Shown piece by piece: positions 21,516 to 32,599 of a stretch of 64,000 nucleotides of DNA (its first letter is position 1; each line of letters begins with the position of its first letter). The stretch lies in the NCBI RefSeq assembly GCF_963678635.1, contig NC_087065.1, positions 3,160,001 to 3,224,000 of the forward strand. Reading direction: 5' to 3'. The translations under genes and the position numbers were made by a program. The notes under the pieces were generated by a model, which saw nothing but the letters and a program-made list of their open reading frames with translations, had not been told where the DNA came from and searched no databases. Source of the DNA: Symsagittifera roscoffensis. Its lineage: Eukaryota > Xenacoelomorpha > Acoela > Convolutidae.

Positions 21516-21904
21516 CAAGACCGCTCTTGTCAAGGCAAAGCTATGGATTTTCTGATTGCTTTTTCTTGTTCATTTGAGAAACAAATATGAATTTTTTTTG
21601 AAAACTATAAAAAGTTCAAGGTGATATTTTTAAAATTAATTCGTCTAAGAAATGGTTCCACATTGATTTGGGACTTGCTCTTTGGTCTGCCTAAAAGTTT
21701 GCTGTATTCAAAACACGCATTTTGTATTCACATTTCGTGTGGATGGATGAATTAAAAAATTTTAAAAAATCTCAAAAACAGATTAAAATTTTTTCAGTTT
21801 TCTAAAACTTTTTAAAAACGTTTTTCAAAGAAAAAGTTAATCCATAGAGCTAAAAGGGAGTCGGAATGTTTGGAGCTTAGTCCTGATATGAGCAGTCGGT
21901 CTTG
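21516..21904. mobile_element. MITE-like element with CAAGACCG ends, 389 bp
   Basis: Starts CAAGACCGCTCTTGTC and ends CAGTCGGTCTTG, so the ends are inverted. The right-end block (GAGTCGGAATGTTTGGAGC, then TGATATGAGCAG) is the reverse complement of the 62-bp repeats at 7842-8003. No coding sequence. Confidence 0.6.
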
Positions 21905-22130
21905 TTATGTAAGGGTTTTTTGGGATTTTTGGAAAAGTAAATTGTTCTCCGTTTTAGAGGAACTTGCCTGCCTCCCGACAAACCGTCTTCATTTGATTTC
22001 AAACTAATTCAAACTAACAAAAACCAATAGTTAACATATAAATTATGCATAAATAGTATCTCAGCAAAGGAAAAAATATAATGCGCTTTAAAAGCAACAA
22101 TGAGTTCGTGCTGCTTTTTTGAAATTTCAG

Positions 22131-22187
22131 ATTTCACATAAAATTAACGATTGAACGCAACGCCTTAAAACAATTTGGACAAATTAC
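22131..22187 (+). CDS. Possible upstream exon of the DC-STAMP gene
   Basis: A 57-base stretch is bounded by TTGAAATTTCAG before it and GTGTTG after it. Its phase (1 + 54 + 2 bases) joins in frame to the exon at 22294 across a 106-base intron. Only 18 codons are contributed and there is no diagnostic motif, so this is a phase-consistent guess. Confidence 0.3.
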
Positions 22188-22293
22188 GTGTTGGTGTTTG
22201 TTTTGAAGGAAGGGTCAGTATTTAGTGCATTTCAAACTTTTCTAGCATTTCACACCACGGTTTTTTCACTCCAATCTAAAACGAATTTTTCAG

Positions 22294-23806
22294 TTCTATT
22301 TTTATGTTCAAAAAATTTATTAAAAATCAATTTGAAATCAAACGCCACAGAAGTTGTCGTGATAATCACAATAAGAGAGGTAAAAGAGCAATTATAGCAA
22401 ATGAAGATGTCCCACAAGAGCTCTGCACATTTTCATCTTCATTTTGTGAGGGGACAAAAGACTTGGCCAGTGTTTCTACCTGCTACCCTGCAACTGCAAG
22501 CAAAGATTTAGCGAAAGGAGCGGCCACATCCGCGCGAAAAGCAGCGGATCTCGTCATCGAACAGTTTTACTACAAAGTTGACTACAATTTCGTTGCAAAT
22601 GGCACTTCTAAGCAAAGCTCAAACGCTTCTGAAATCGAGCAAAAAATCGTCGAAACTTTTCAAAAATTGCGACCTTTACTTGAACTGGCATCCAAAATTC
22701 TCTCGATTTTAATGGCGCTTTACTTTTTGACAATCCTGCAAAATTCTTACAAGTACATTTCAAAGTTCGTCCAAGATATATCTTTTGATAATCATTATTT
22801 GAACGAAAGTCTTGAAAAATATCTTACAGACGGAAAAAGAGCTTTTAGAAGATCTGAAGTTCTGAAATTAGTTCGAGTTTGGCAATGGAAAATAACGACG
22901 ATTGAAAACAGAAGAATTTTCTACAGTTTAATATCATCTGCTGTTTATACGTCTACAGCCTTATGCATTTTGTTTTTCAATGCTTTTTTCTACTATACTT
23001 TGGTAATTATTCGAGATTACGGACAATCAGAAGTTGAGTTTGAAGGGAATACAGTTTTTGTGGTAAATATTGAAGGTGATGGTTTTATGAAGGGAGTTAT
23101 AGAAATATTTTTGGAATCTTATCATTTTGCGAGCAATTTGTCGACTATTACTAGTAATGAAAAATGCTTACCAAATCCCGTTAAACCCGACCACGAATGG
23201 TTAGTTAACATGTGCGTTTTCGGATGTTTTTTGCTGTTTTATTTCACGATAATAGCCCAAACTTGGGTTTTGAGGTTCAGACATGTTATTTGTGGCCTGT
23301 TTTTCGAAGACGCTGAAAATTCAAGATTTTTTCACCTCGTGAACAAACTGACATATCAGATTGAAAACCGTGAAATGATTATAGCTCAGAATGTTCTCAA
23401 GAGCTTCCAGGAAGACAAAACGAGAAAACAATTTCTGGAATTTGGAATTGTGAGGAAACTATCAAAAATGTCACGAGGTCTGCATGGTTTTTGCTATGCT
23501 TGTCGAAGAACCGCTTGGGGGCGACATATAAAGATAATATGCAGTGACCACCTTATAAACTGTCAAGAAACGACAGTTAAAGCCACCTTTTGCCTTCCAT
23601 GCAGCTTCGAAATTTACAACTCGTGCATTTTATGTCGGCTAGAAATTGTAGATTTGGAGTCACAGGCGCAGACTTCGAGGTCTAATTTTACTGCCACAAC
23701 TGCTTCTAAGCCCCCACGAGAATTTCCAATTTTGGGCTCAAAGAGTAACAAAGTAGGTCCTGCCCCCACGGATGCGACTGATGATAACGACTGCTCCAAA
23801 GCATGA
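22294..23806 (+). CDS. DC-STAMP/C4C4-RING membrane protein, SPE-42/SPE-49-like
   Basis: The exon opens right after GAATTTTTCAG, a strong nematode acceptor, so the Met at 22304 is probably internal and 5' exons are missing or far away. Counting from that Met there are 500 residues. Hydrophobic spans lie at ~126-150, ~205-236 and ~299-333. The stretch ~170-365 (KYLTDGKRAFRRSEV..., CLPNPVKP, HLVNKLTYQ) fits the DC-STAMP domain. The tail has eight Cys at 397, 400, 413, 420, 430, 433, 441 and 444, i.e. the C4C4 RING pattern. In C. elegans, SPE-42 and SPE-49 combine these two domains and are sperm proteins needed for egg fertilization; they are about 770 residues, so roughly the first third is not seen here. 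AATAAA follows the stop. The frame is clean, unlike its transposon neighbours. Confidence 0.78.
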
Positions 23807-23822
23807 ACAACTGCGATGTCAG

Positions 23823-23828
23823 AATAAA
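23823..23828 (+). terminator. Polyadenylation signal AATAAA
   Basis: Canonical AATAAA about 20 bases after the DC-STAMP gene stop codon, at the usual distance for the short 3' UTRs of nematodes. Confidence 0.6.
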
Positions 23829-23974
23829 GTTACTGCAAACAAATTATAATTTGAAAGTTATATTGAAAAAAATTTCATTGTTGACCGAAAGATATCATCA
23901 AAAAAAGAGGGGTGGTTTTTGTTATATATGAAGCTAGCAGAAAAAAAAGACATTTAAGGAAATATTTTATAAGG

Positions 23975-24606
23975 TAACGCGACAAATCGCACAAAATACA
24001 ACTCACAACAAAAGAAAACTCGCAAAGTTTAGGAAAAGCGACAACTCGCAAATTTTTTGAAGCTAATTGGAAACTTCAAATTCTCGGTTTAAGGTCGCTG
24101 TTAGGTGCGCTACGTGCGTGTCGCTGCTTCGCGGCGGTAACTGGCTCTCAATTTTGTATAAATTCCTGCCCTCTGTTGGCAAGCTCGCAACACGTTGGCG
24201 CGACTGCGGTGATTAGTGTATTGCGAGTTGTCTTTTGATCGAGTTCTCTTTTATTGCGAATTGTCTTTTATTGCGAATTGTTTTTTCTTGCTAGTTGTCT
24301 TTTATTGCGAGTTGTCTTTTATTGCAAGTTGTCTTTTCTTGCGAGTTGTCTTTCATTGCAATTTGTTTTTTTTTGCGCGTTGTCTTTCATTGTGAGTTGT
24401 CTTTTCTTGCGAGTTGTCTTTCATTGCGAATTGTTTTTTATTGCGCGTTGTCTTTCATTGCGAGTTGTCTTTTCTTGCGAGTTGTCTTTCATTGCGAATT
24501 GTTTTTTATTGCGCGTTGTCTTTCATTGCGAGTTGTCTTTTCCTGTGAGTTGTCTTTTATTGCGAGTTGTCTTTCATTGCGAATTGTTTTTTATTGCTAA
24601 TGTCAG
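23975..24606. mobile_element. Foldback element with 17-bp minisatellite, copy 1
   Basis: The left part (23998-24055) carries GAAAACTCGCAAA and GCGACAACTCGCAAA, the reverse complement of the minisatellite unit at the right. The core (24085-24215: GTCGCTGCTTCGCGGCGGTAA, then CTGTTGGCAAGCTCGCAACA) matches the cores at 9.8 and 26.1 kb. This makes a long imperfect foldback with no real gene. Confidence 0.7.
24225..24602. repeat. 17-bp minisatellite, ~22 units
   Basis: Unit GCGAGTTGTCTTTTATT with variants (TTTCATT, TTTTCTT, GCGAATTGTTTT, GCGCGTTGTC). Because 17 is not a multiple of 3, the array reads open in more than one frame and produces false Cys/Leu/Phe-rich proteins. Confidence 0.9.
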
Positions 24607-26054
24607 TTAGAAAGCCGTATAATAGACCTCGAGATGGAGGAATATTGTGGGCGACTGCTAGCGCAGGGGATACTTATCGCAAGAACCCTACTAGGAATAT
24701 CTGTCAAGTAGAAGACAATGAAATTGTGTTTCTATCGAGATATACCCATTTTCTCTGGCTTTTTGAGGTTGGAAACTAACCTGACGAATACTCACAGATC
24801 CTAATATTAATATATTTTTTTGAATTTTAAAAGCTGTTTCGAGTTTGTTGGAAAAAGAATTTCTTAAGGAGTAGTTCTCTGCTGCGGTCGCACCAGTTTC
24901 ACTAAACTTTCATTGCTGGTTGAATGCTTAGTAACTTTATCCTAAATTATAAGTCTCACCTTAGATCGTCAAGTTGTCTTGACAAAAGTTAGAGTAGAAA
25001 CAATAGTTAGAAAAGGTATGAATTAATTAGTTGGTTAAATACAAAGCACTGGGTTATTAAATTATATAAACGAATCGAACAGCTTAGAGAAATATACCTA
25101 TGAGGGGAGGTTGAGCTAATCTCATTTTGTTCATCAATATTTTATCTTTTTACTAAGGTCGATGGCTGATTAGTATGTATGGGTCGCCCTTGATTGTATC
25201 CACTTCGGCACTTCTGAATTGGTCGTCAGTATCGTCTTTGCCGTAGTCCTTTGGGTACTTGTAGTCCAGACTTCCTCAGGTGTGGGTCTCTCGAGTATCT
25301 CAATTTATAATTTTATCGAACTTTAAATGAGAATTTTTTCTCTATTTTATTTGTGAAAAAAGGCTAGTTTAATTTTATTGTAAAGGCAGAAAAGAAAAAT
25401 TATTTATTTTGAAAAGGTCTGACTGAAGAGATCTAACTTGCTGCTTACTGAGCAAAAAGAAACACTGAAGATTTCAGGCCAGTCCTTTTGCTCGTAAGCA
25501 TAAACCGGCGGCTGATTCAATCTTTAATTATTCTGGTTTCACTTGCTCCTTTGTTCTCCCTTTCTTATAACGGAATTTTCAACTAGTTTTTATTTGATTT
25601 TTTCAAATCAAAAATATTTAACTTTTTAGTCTTCTTTGATTAAAACCGCAGCATTGAATTTTTCTGATTAAAAATTCATAATATTCTCTTTGATGCATCA
25701 TATTGCAGGTGCATCTCTGCTTAATCAAAGCAAGGAGAATTTCAGTGCAGCCGGCAAGACTGCTAAATATTTATCCATTTTGTTTCAAGTTAAAGTTAAA
25801 AGGGACGTGTTAATAATCGCCGCCCTTTTAAAATAGTGAGCATGAATAATTGAGCAAAATTGGACAAGTATTTAAAAGGAGTGGATTTTCAAAACAAGAT
25901 TTTATAGTCCTAATAAGGATAAATCAGTCAATATCTGATTTAGTAAAAAGAGGCTTTAATTTAAATGGCACGCTCCAATTTAGAATTGGGTCGTTAAATA
26001 AACAATTAAGACAATGGTCTTTTGTTTTTGTAGTATTTTAAATGAAATTAGAAT
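24607..26054. other. Intergenic, no firm gene
   Basis: Between the two foldback elements. On the minus strand a ~40-codon stretch at ~25165-25290 is rich in charged residues (YPKDYGKDDTDDQF, then IKGDPYILI) and could be an exon, but it has no good acceptor and no known domain. The frame at 25850-26041 is unrecognised. Confidence 0.35.
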
Positions 26055-26797
26055 TGTTGTATTTCAACAAAAGAAAACTCGCAAAATTTAGGAAAAGCGA
26101 CAACTCGAAAGTTTTTGAAGCTAATTGGAAACTTCACATTCTCGGTTTAAGGTCGTGTCGCTGCTTCGCGCCGGTAACTGGCTCTAAATTTTGTATAAAT
26201 TCCTGCGCTCTGTTGGCAAGCTCGCAACACGTTGGCGCGACTGCGTTGATTAGTGTATTGCGAGTTGTCTTTTGATCGAGTTGTCTTTTATTGCGAATTG
26301 TCTTTTATTGCGAATTGTTTTTTCTTGCTAGTTGTCTTTTATTGCGAGTTGTCTTTTATGTCAAGTTGTCTTTTCTTGCGAGTTGTCTTTCATTGCAATT
26401 TGTTTTTTTTCCGCGTTGTCTTTCATTGTGAGTTGTCTTTTCTTGCGAGTTGTCTTTCATTGCGAATTGTTTTTTATTGCGCGTTGTCTTTCATTGCGAG
26501 TTGTCTTTTCTTGCGAGTTGTCTTTCATTGCGAATTGTTTTTTATTGCGAATTGTTTTTTCTTGCTAGTTGTCTTTTATTGCGAGTTGTCTTTTATTGCG
26601 AGTTGTCTTTTCTTGCGAGTTGTCTTTCATTGCAAAATGTTTTTTACTGCGCCATGTCTTTCATTGCGAGTTGTCTTTTCTTGATGGTTTTCTTTCATTG
26701 CGAATTATTTTTTTTGCGAGTTGACTTTTGTTGCGAGTTGTCTTTTCTTGCGGGTTGTCTTTTGTTGCGGGCTGTCTTTTCTTGTGAGTTGGTATAA
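26055..26797. mobile_element. Foldback element with 17-bp minisatellite, copy 2
   Basis: It repeats copy 1 from CAACAAAAGAAAACTCGCAAA through the GTCGCTGCTTCGCG core to the minisatellite, with a small deletion in the core. Copies 1 and 2 are in the same orientation, about 2 kb apart. Confidence 0.7.
26248..26795. repeat. 17-bp minisatellite, ~31 units
   Basis: Same unit family as 24225-24602 but longer; the last units are more diverged (GCGGGTTGTC, GCGGGCTGTC). The order of variant units over the first ~20 repeats closely follows copy 1, so the whole element was duplicated rather than growing separately. Confidence 0.9.
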
Positions 26798-27198
26798 CTT
26801 GAAGTTTGTTCCTTGAATTTCGAAACTCCATCTAGTTTGCCGTTAGTAAGCAGCAGCTTACATTATAAGTCTTAAATTTCACAAATTTTCATGAAAAAAT
26901 TTGATAGAAAAATTGAAGCCTTGTTTTTCGATGAATTAAAAACGAAATTTCTAAAATATATTCTTGATCCGTCCATTGAAAATGGGGAGGAACTTTGTAT
27001 TCGGGTGTGTTTTAGTTTTTTTTCTTTTAGTTTTCTGCGCAAAATCAGGTACAACAAAAAATGGGTGGACTGGAATGAGTGATATGTCATTTTGAAGCCC
27101 TTTCAGTCGTGCTTCAAATCATTATAGAAAAATCTAATTTTTTTTTTCTAGTGTTGAGAAAAACAGGTTATGAATTTTTTGATTTTTAGTTTAAATTC
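26798..27198. other. Intergenic, nothing recognised
   Basis: Short overlapping frames on both strands (26872-27090) without domains; probably an AT-rich spacer before the Maverick array. Confidence 0.4.
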
Positions 27199-27726
27199 GA
27201 AGAACTAAGGCAAGGCAGCCGAGTAGGATAATGCAGAATAATACAATAGCTAATTTTTGCATAGTTTTGGCCGTGAAAAATAAATTTAACTCAGTTTAAG
27301 TTGTTTTTGGAGTTTTCTGAGCGCCATTTGGAAACAAAAACATCAAAACTCAAATTTTTTTTTTTGATATTCTTTTAAATTTTTCTGTTTTCATTAATAT
27401 TATTCTTCACTTTTTGCCTTTTTTTCTACGATTGTTGATTAATGCTAATATCCAGTATTTTATTCAGGGTATTTTTATCACAACGCTCAGAAAGTAACGA
27501 CCAATTTTTTTAAAAAGTTTTTTTTTGTTTTGTTTTTCAAACTAGTGTCGGTACATTCTGTGCTACTTGCACAGTAACGGGCTATCCCTGTTTCATTTAG
27601 ATTTGTTGAGTATGAGTACGTTAAAAGTTTTAGATTTGAATTTCGAAATGCAGCGTTGGGTGGTTTTGTTTTGCCTCAAAATAACACTTCTTTAACAGAA
27701 AAGTGAAAAAGCAGCCCATGCATGCA

Positions 27727-27958
27727 AGTAGTATATGTCGGGTAGAGTCAATTTCGGGGGGTGAAGACTCCCATGTATTAAGATAATCTATAGACTATCC
27801 AGTCTCCACCGTAGGTATTAACATCAGGAATAGATTGCCCTATGTATTAAATTAGGTTATAGGTTTCAGAGTTTGAGATGTTAAGGGCGTAAGTTTCGAG
27901 AAAAAATTTTAGCGCCCAATTTTGCCGACGTTTAAAATTCTAAACGTTTTCAGAATCG
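27727..27958 (+). repeat. Maverick terminal sequence, left copy 1
   Basis: Runs from AGTAGTATATGTCGGG through GTCAATTTCGGGGGGTGAAG and CCCTATGTATTAAATTAGG to TTCTAAACGTTTTC. The reverse complement of 52832-53055 and of 59382-59605 aligns along its whole length, so this is an inverted terminal repeat. Confidence 0.75.
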
Positions 27959-28077
27959 AAAAAAAAAAAAGAGTTTTAACCAAAACGTATCGTTTGAAGC
28001 GAATTGTTGAAAAAAAATAAATCTCAGAGAAAATGTCTTAATTTAAAGCTCGGCATTTATTTTTACTACATAATCTC

Positions 28078-29031
28078 TTACAAACTCTTACAAAGAGGTT
28101 TAGTATGTTTTCCATCACATTCAACTTCCCGTTTAGGGTGAAAATAGCTCTTTCCCTTTCTACTTTGTTCATAAGTTGTGACTGCATGGTTGATAGTTTT
28201 AATTCCACTATTAGTTGAATTTAATTTCTTTGCCATCCGACCATCTCCTGAATCTTCTAATGCGCGTTTGTTCAATCGTTTACTACTAAATTTATACTTT
28301 TGACTTTTACTATCACAACAGCAAAAAAACGTACTACGAAGGTACAAGTTTTTGATGCGTCTGGATTCCTCCTTGAACAATATAAGCTCTCTCTTATCAT
28401 CATGCTTTTTGTGTTTAGCGCAGCAAGTACGGGGAAAAAATTTTTTTTTCGAATCTGCTCTGAAATTGTCTCGACAGTCCTTGCTTCGCTTGTCAATCCA
28501 GTCTGATCGCTTGCTGCTAAAGATTGATTCATCTAAGTTTTCTTCTACCCAGAGCCAAAGAGCCAAACAGAGAGATTATGTATCCATTTCGAATGCTTCA
28601 AATTTGTTGACGTCGCAAACTTTATCGAAAAATTTATCATAAGCTCCAACATTCTCAGCTTGGCATACTGTACTATAAAGAATCATACTATAATTGTTTC
28701 ACGATGGTCGATAGTAGAATTTATACGCTCATCTTTTTACAAATCTTTTGCAAAGATATTTAGTCTCTTGAAGAACTGGTTATTGATAGCTTTGTGGGTT
28801 TTTTCGTCTCCAAGATATTTTGCCATTGTATGTTTTGATCTGTCCATTATTTGATAGCCGTAGGACGTATTTTGTTAGAAACTTCATTGTTTTGGCTATT
28901 ACGCCAGATAATGGATTTTCATCGCCGGCTCGCCTAGCATCAACAACAGACTGAACAAAACTGTTGAATACTTTACGCGGTGTGCATTGTACAACTCGAT
29001 GAAATTTTGTACACTGTAGTCCAAGATCCAT
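28078..29031 (-). pseudogene. Maverick DNA polymerase B, copy A1 (C-terminal part)
   Basis: On the minus strand the order is motif B (KTMKF..., here disrupted), then motif C reduced to EMDT followed by a stop, then the C-terminal Cys-rich region (FFPRTCCAKHKKHD, a run of FCCCD) and the final HTKPL. The last ~160 codons are open (28566-28078). N-terminal exonuclease and motif A are absent. Confidence 0.75.
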
Positions 29032-29133
29032 GTAAAAAAAAAAGTGGTGTGATTTTGCTGATATTCTAGTTTTTTAAATTTTTTCCTATTCCAAAAGTAA
29101 TACTCTGTTAACCAAACGTATCGTTTAAAACTT

Positions 29134-29795
29134 TTGTCGCAGATTCGAAAAAAGTTTTTTTTCGAATCTGCTCTGAAATTGTCTCGACAGTCCTTGCTTC
29201 GCTTGTCAATCAGTCTTATCGCTTGCTGCTCAAGATTGATTCATGTAAATCTTCTTCTACCCACGCCAAACAGAGAGATTATGTACCATTTCGAGTTCTT
29301 CGAGTTTGTTGGCGTCGCAAACTTTATCGAAAAAGTTATACTATAATTCCAACATTCTCAACTTGGCATACTGTAGTTTAAAGAATCATACTATAATTGT
29401 TTCACGTTGGTCGATAGTAGAATTTACACGCTTATCTTCTTACAAATCTTTTGCTAAGATATTTAGTCTCTTGAAGAACTGGTTATTGATAGCTTTGTGG
29501 GTTTTTTCGTCTCCAAGATATTTTGTCATTGTATGTTTTGATCTGTCCATTATTTGATAGCCGTAGGGCGTATTTCCTAGAAATTTCATTGTTTTGGCTA
29601 CTACGCCAGATAATGGATTTTCATCGCCGGCTCACCTAGCATCAACAACAGACTGAACAAAACTGTTGAATACTTTACGCGGTGTGCATTGTACAAATCG
29701 ATGAAATTTTGTACACTGTAGTCCAAGATCCAAGTAAAAAAAAAAGTGGCGTGATTTTGCTGATGTTCTACTTTTTTAAGATTTTTCTTAATCAA
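29134..29795 (-). pseudogene. Maverick DNA polymerase B, copy A2 (palm fragment)
   Basis: A second, shorter copy in tandem with A1. It covers CTKFHRFVQCTPRKVFN, the motif B block and the start of the region before the Cys-rich end, and then stops abruptly. It joins A1 through a short duplicated stretch (AACGTATCGTTTAAA). Broken by frameshifts and a small deletion at motif C. Confidence 0.7.
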
Positions 29796-30237
29796 AAAGT
29801 AATACTCTGTTAACCCAAACGTATCGTTTAAAAAAGGTTAACTACAGAGAAAATGTTTTAACTTACAGCATCGTCTACACATTTAACATGTGTCTATACA
29901 GCATCGTCTACACGAACTAAGGCAGCCGAGTAGGATAATGCAGAATAATACAATAGCTAATTTTTGCATAGTTTTGGCCGTGAAAAACAAATTTAACTCA
30001 ATTTAAGTTGTTTTCGGAGATTTCTGAGCGCCATTTGGAAACAAAAACATCAAAACTCAATTTTTTTTTTAATTTTCTTTTAAACTTTTCTGTTTTCATT
30101 AATATTATTCTTCACTTTTTGCCTTTTTTTCTACGACTGTTGATTAATGCTAATATCCAGTATTTCATTCAGGGTTTTTTATCACTCCGCTCAGAAAGTA
30201 ACGACCAATTTTTTTAAAAACTTTTTTTTTGATTTGT

Positions 30238-30303
30238 TTTTCAAACTTTTGTCGCTACCTTCTGTGCTACTTGCACAGTAACAGGCTATCCGTATTTCAT
30301 TTA
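30238..30303 (-). repeat. Short dispersed repeat within the unit spacer
   Basis: Inverted copy of the TGTGCAAGTAGCACAGAA repeat found at 5252 and 11132. The same sequence is at ~27545-27586 in the preceding unit. Confidence 0.6.
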
Positions 30304-30430
30304 GATTTGTTAAGTATGAGTACGTTAAAAGTTTTAGATTTGAATTTCGAAATGCAGCGTTGGGTGGTTTTGTTTTGCCTCAAAATAACACTTCTTTAAC
30401 AGAAAAGTGAAAAAGCAGCCCATGCAAGCA

Positions 30431-30660
30431 AGTAGTATATGTCGGGTAGAGTCAATTTCGGGGGGTGAAGACTCCCATGTATTAAGATAGTCTATAGACT
30501 ATCCAGTCTCCACCGTAGGTATTAACATAAGGAATAGATTGCCCTATGTATTAAATTAGGTTATAGGTTTCAGAGTTTGAGATGTTAAGGGCGTAAGTTT
30601 CGAGAAAAAATTTTAGCGCCCAACTTTGCCGACGTTTAAAATTCTAAACGTTTTCAGAAT
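30431..30660 (+). repeat. Maverick terminal sequence, left copy 2
   Basis: Nearly identical to 27727-27958, 2704 bases downstream, as part of the tandem duplication. Confidence 0.75.
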
Positions 30661-30783
30661 CGAAAAAAAAACAAAAGAGTTTTAACCAAAACGTATCGTT
30701 TGAAGCGAAGTGTTGAAAAAAAGTAAATCTCAGAGAAAATGTCTTAATTTAAAGCTCGGCATTTATTTTTACTACATAATCTC

Positions 30784-31792
30784 TTACAAACTCTTACAAA
30801 GAGGTTTAGTATGTTTTCTATCACATTCAACTTCCCGTTTAGGGTGAAAATAGCTCTTTCCTTTTCTACTTTGTTCATAAGTTGCGACTGCATGGTTGAT
30901 AGTTTTAATTCCACTATTAGTTGAATTTAATTTCTTTGCCATCCGACCATCGCCTGAATCTACTAATGCGCGTTTGTTCAATCGTTTACTACTAAATTTA
31001 TACTTTTGACTTTTAATATCACAACAGCAAAAAAACGTACTACGAAGGTACAAGTTTTTGATGCGTCTGGATTCCTCCTTGAACAATATAAGCTCTCTCT
31101 TATCATCATGCTTTTTGTGTTTAGCGCAGCAAGTACGGGGAAAAATTTTTTTTTCGAATCTGCTCTGAAATTGTCTCGGCAGTCCTTGCTTTGCTTGTCA
31201 ATCCAGTCTGATCGCTTGCTGCTAAAGATTGATTCATCTAAATTTTCTTCTACCCAGAGCCAAATAGCCAAACAGAGAGATTATGTATCCATTTCGAGTT
31301 CTTCGAATTTGTTGGCGTCGCAAACTTTATCGAAAAAGTTATACTATAATTCCAACATTCTCAACTTGGCATACTGCAGTTTAAAGAATCATTCTATAAC
31401 TGTTTCACGATGGTCGATAGTAGAATTTACACGCTCATCTTTTTACAAATCTTTTGCTAAGATATTTAGTCTCTTGAAGAACTGGTTATTGATAGCTTTG
31501 TGGGTTTTTTCGTCTCCAAGATATTTTGTCATTGTATGTTTTGATCTGTCCATTATTTGATAGCCGTAGGACGTATTTCCTAGAAATTTCATTGTTTTGG
31601 CTACTACGCCAGATAATGGATTTTCATCGCCTGCTCGCCTAGCATCAACAACAGACTGAACAAAACTGTTGAATACTTTACGCGGTGTGCATTGTACAAA
31701 TCGATGAAATTTTGTACACTGTAGTCCAAGATCCAAGTAAAAAAAAAAGTGGTGTAATTTTGCTGATGTTCTAGTTTTTTAAACTTTTTCAT
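30784..31792 (-). pseudogene. Maverick DNA polymerase B, copy B1
   Basis: Duplicate of A1 with point differences. Motif B is clearer here (KTMKFLGNTSYGYQIMDRS); motif C again reads EMDT then stop. The Cys-rich C-terminus is open from 31271 downwards in two overlapping frames. Confidence 0.78.
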
Positions 31793-31849
31793 AATCGAAA
31801 AGTAATACTATGTTAAACCAAACGTATCGTTTAAAACTTTTTTCGCAGA

Positions 31850-32455
31850 TTCGAAAAAAGTTTTTTTTCGAATCTGCTCTGAAATTGTCTCGACAGTCCT
31901 TGCTTCGCTAGTCAATCCAGTCTGATCGCTTGCTGCTAAAGATTGATTCATCTAAATTTTCTTCTACCTTGAGCCAAAGAGCCAAACAGAGAGATTATGT
32001 ATCCATTTCGAATGCTTCAAATTTGTTGACGTCGCAAACTTTATCGAAAAATTTATCATAAGCTCCACCATTCTCAGCTTGGCATACTGTACTATAAAGA
32101 ATCATACTATAATTGTTTCACGATGTACGATAGTAGAATTTACACGCTCATCTTTTTACAAATCTTTTGCTAAGATATTTAGTCTCTTGAAGAACTGGTT
32201 ATTGATAGCTTTAGGATTTTTTCGTCTCTAAGATATTTTATCATTGTATGTTTTGATCTGTCCATTATTTGATAGCCGTAGAACGTATTTCCTAGAAATT
32301 TTATTGTTTTGGCTACTACGCCAGATAATGGATTTTCATCGCCGGCTCGTCTAGCATCCACAACAGACTGAACAAAACTGTTGAATACTTTACGCGGTAG
32401 GCATTGTACAAATCGATGAAATTTTGTACACTGTAGTCCAAGATCCAAGAAAAAA
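31850..32455 (-). pseudogene. Maverick DNA polymerase B, copy B2
   Basis: Duplicate of A2 one period downstream. It retains RKVFNSFVQSVVDARR and a motif B variant with FYGYQ in place of SYGYQ. Truncated at both ends. Confidence 0.7.
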
Positions 32456-32599
32456 AAGTGGTTTGATTTTGCTGATGTTCTAGTTTTTTAAATTTTTTCT
32501 TATTTGAAAACTAATACTCTGTTAACCCAAACGTATCGTTTAAAAAAGGTTAACTACAGAGAAAATGTTTTAACTTACAGCATCGTCTTTACATTTACT

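Noticed and set aside
24254-24610. Plus-strand frame of 118 codons that looks like a membrane protein
   Set aside because: It is an artefact of the 17-bp minisatellite; a second frame over the same bases is also open, and the 'protein' repeats every 17 residues. The same holds for the frames at 26253-26797.
28300-28506. Plus-strand frames across the polymerase array (also 31006-31560, 38242-38424, 42506-42688)
   Set aside because: They repeat identically in each unit but lie opposite recognised polymerase motifs on the minus strand; low-complexity Ser/Leu/Phe composition is what the reverse strand of Lys/Glu/Arg codons gives.
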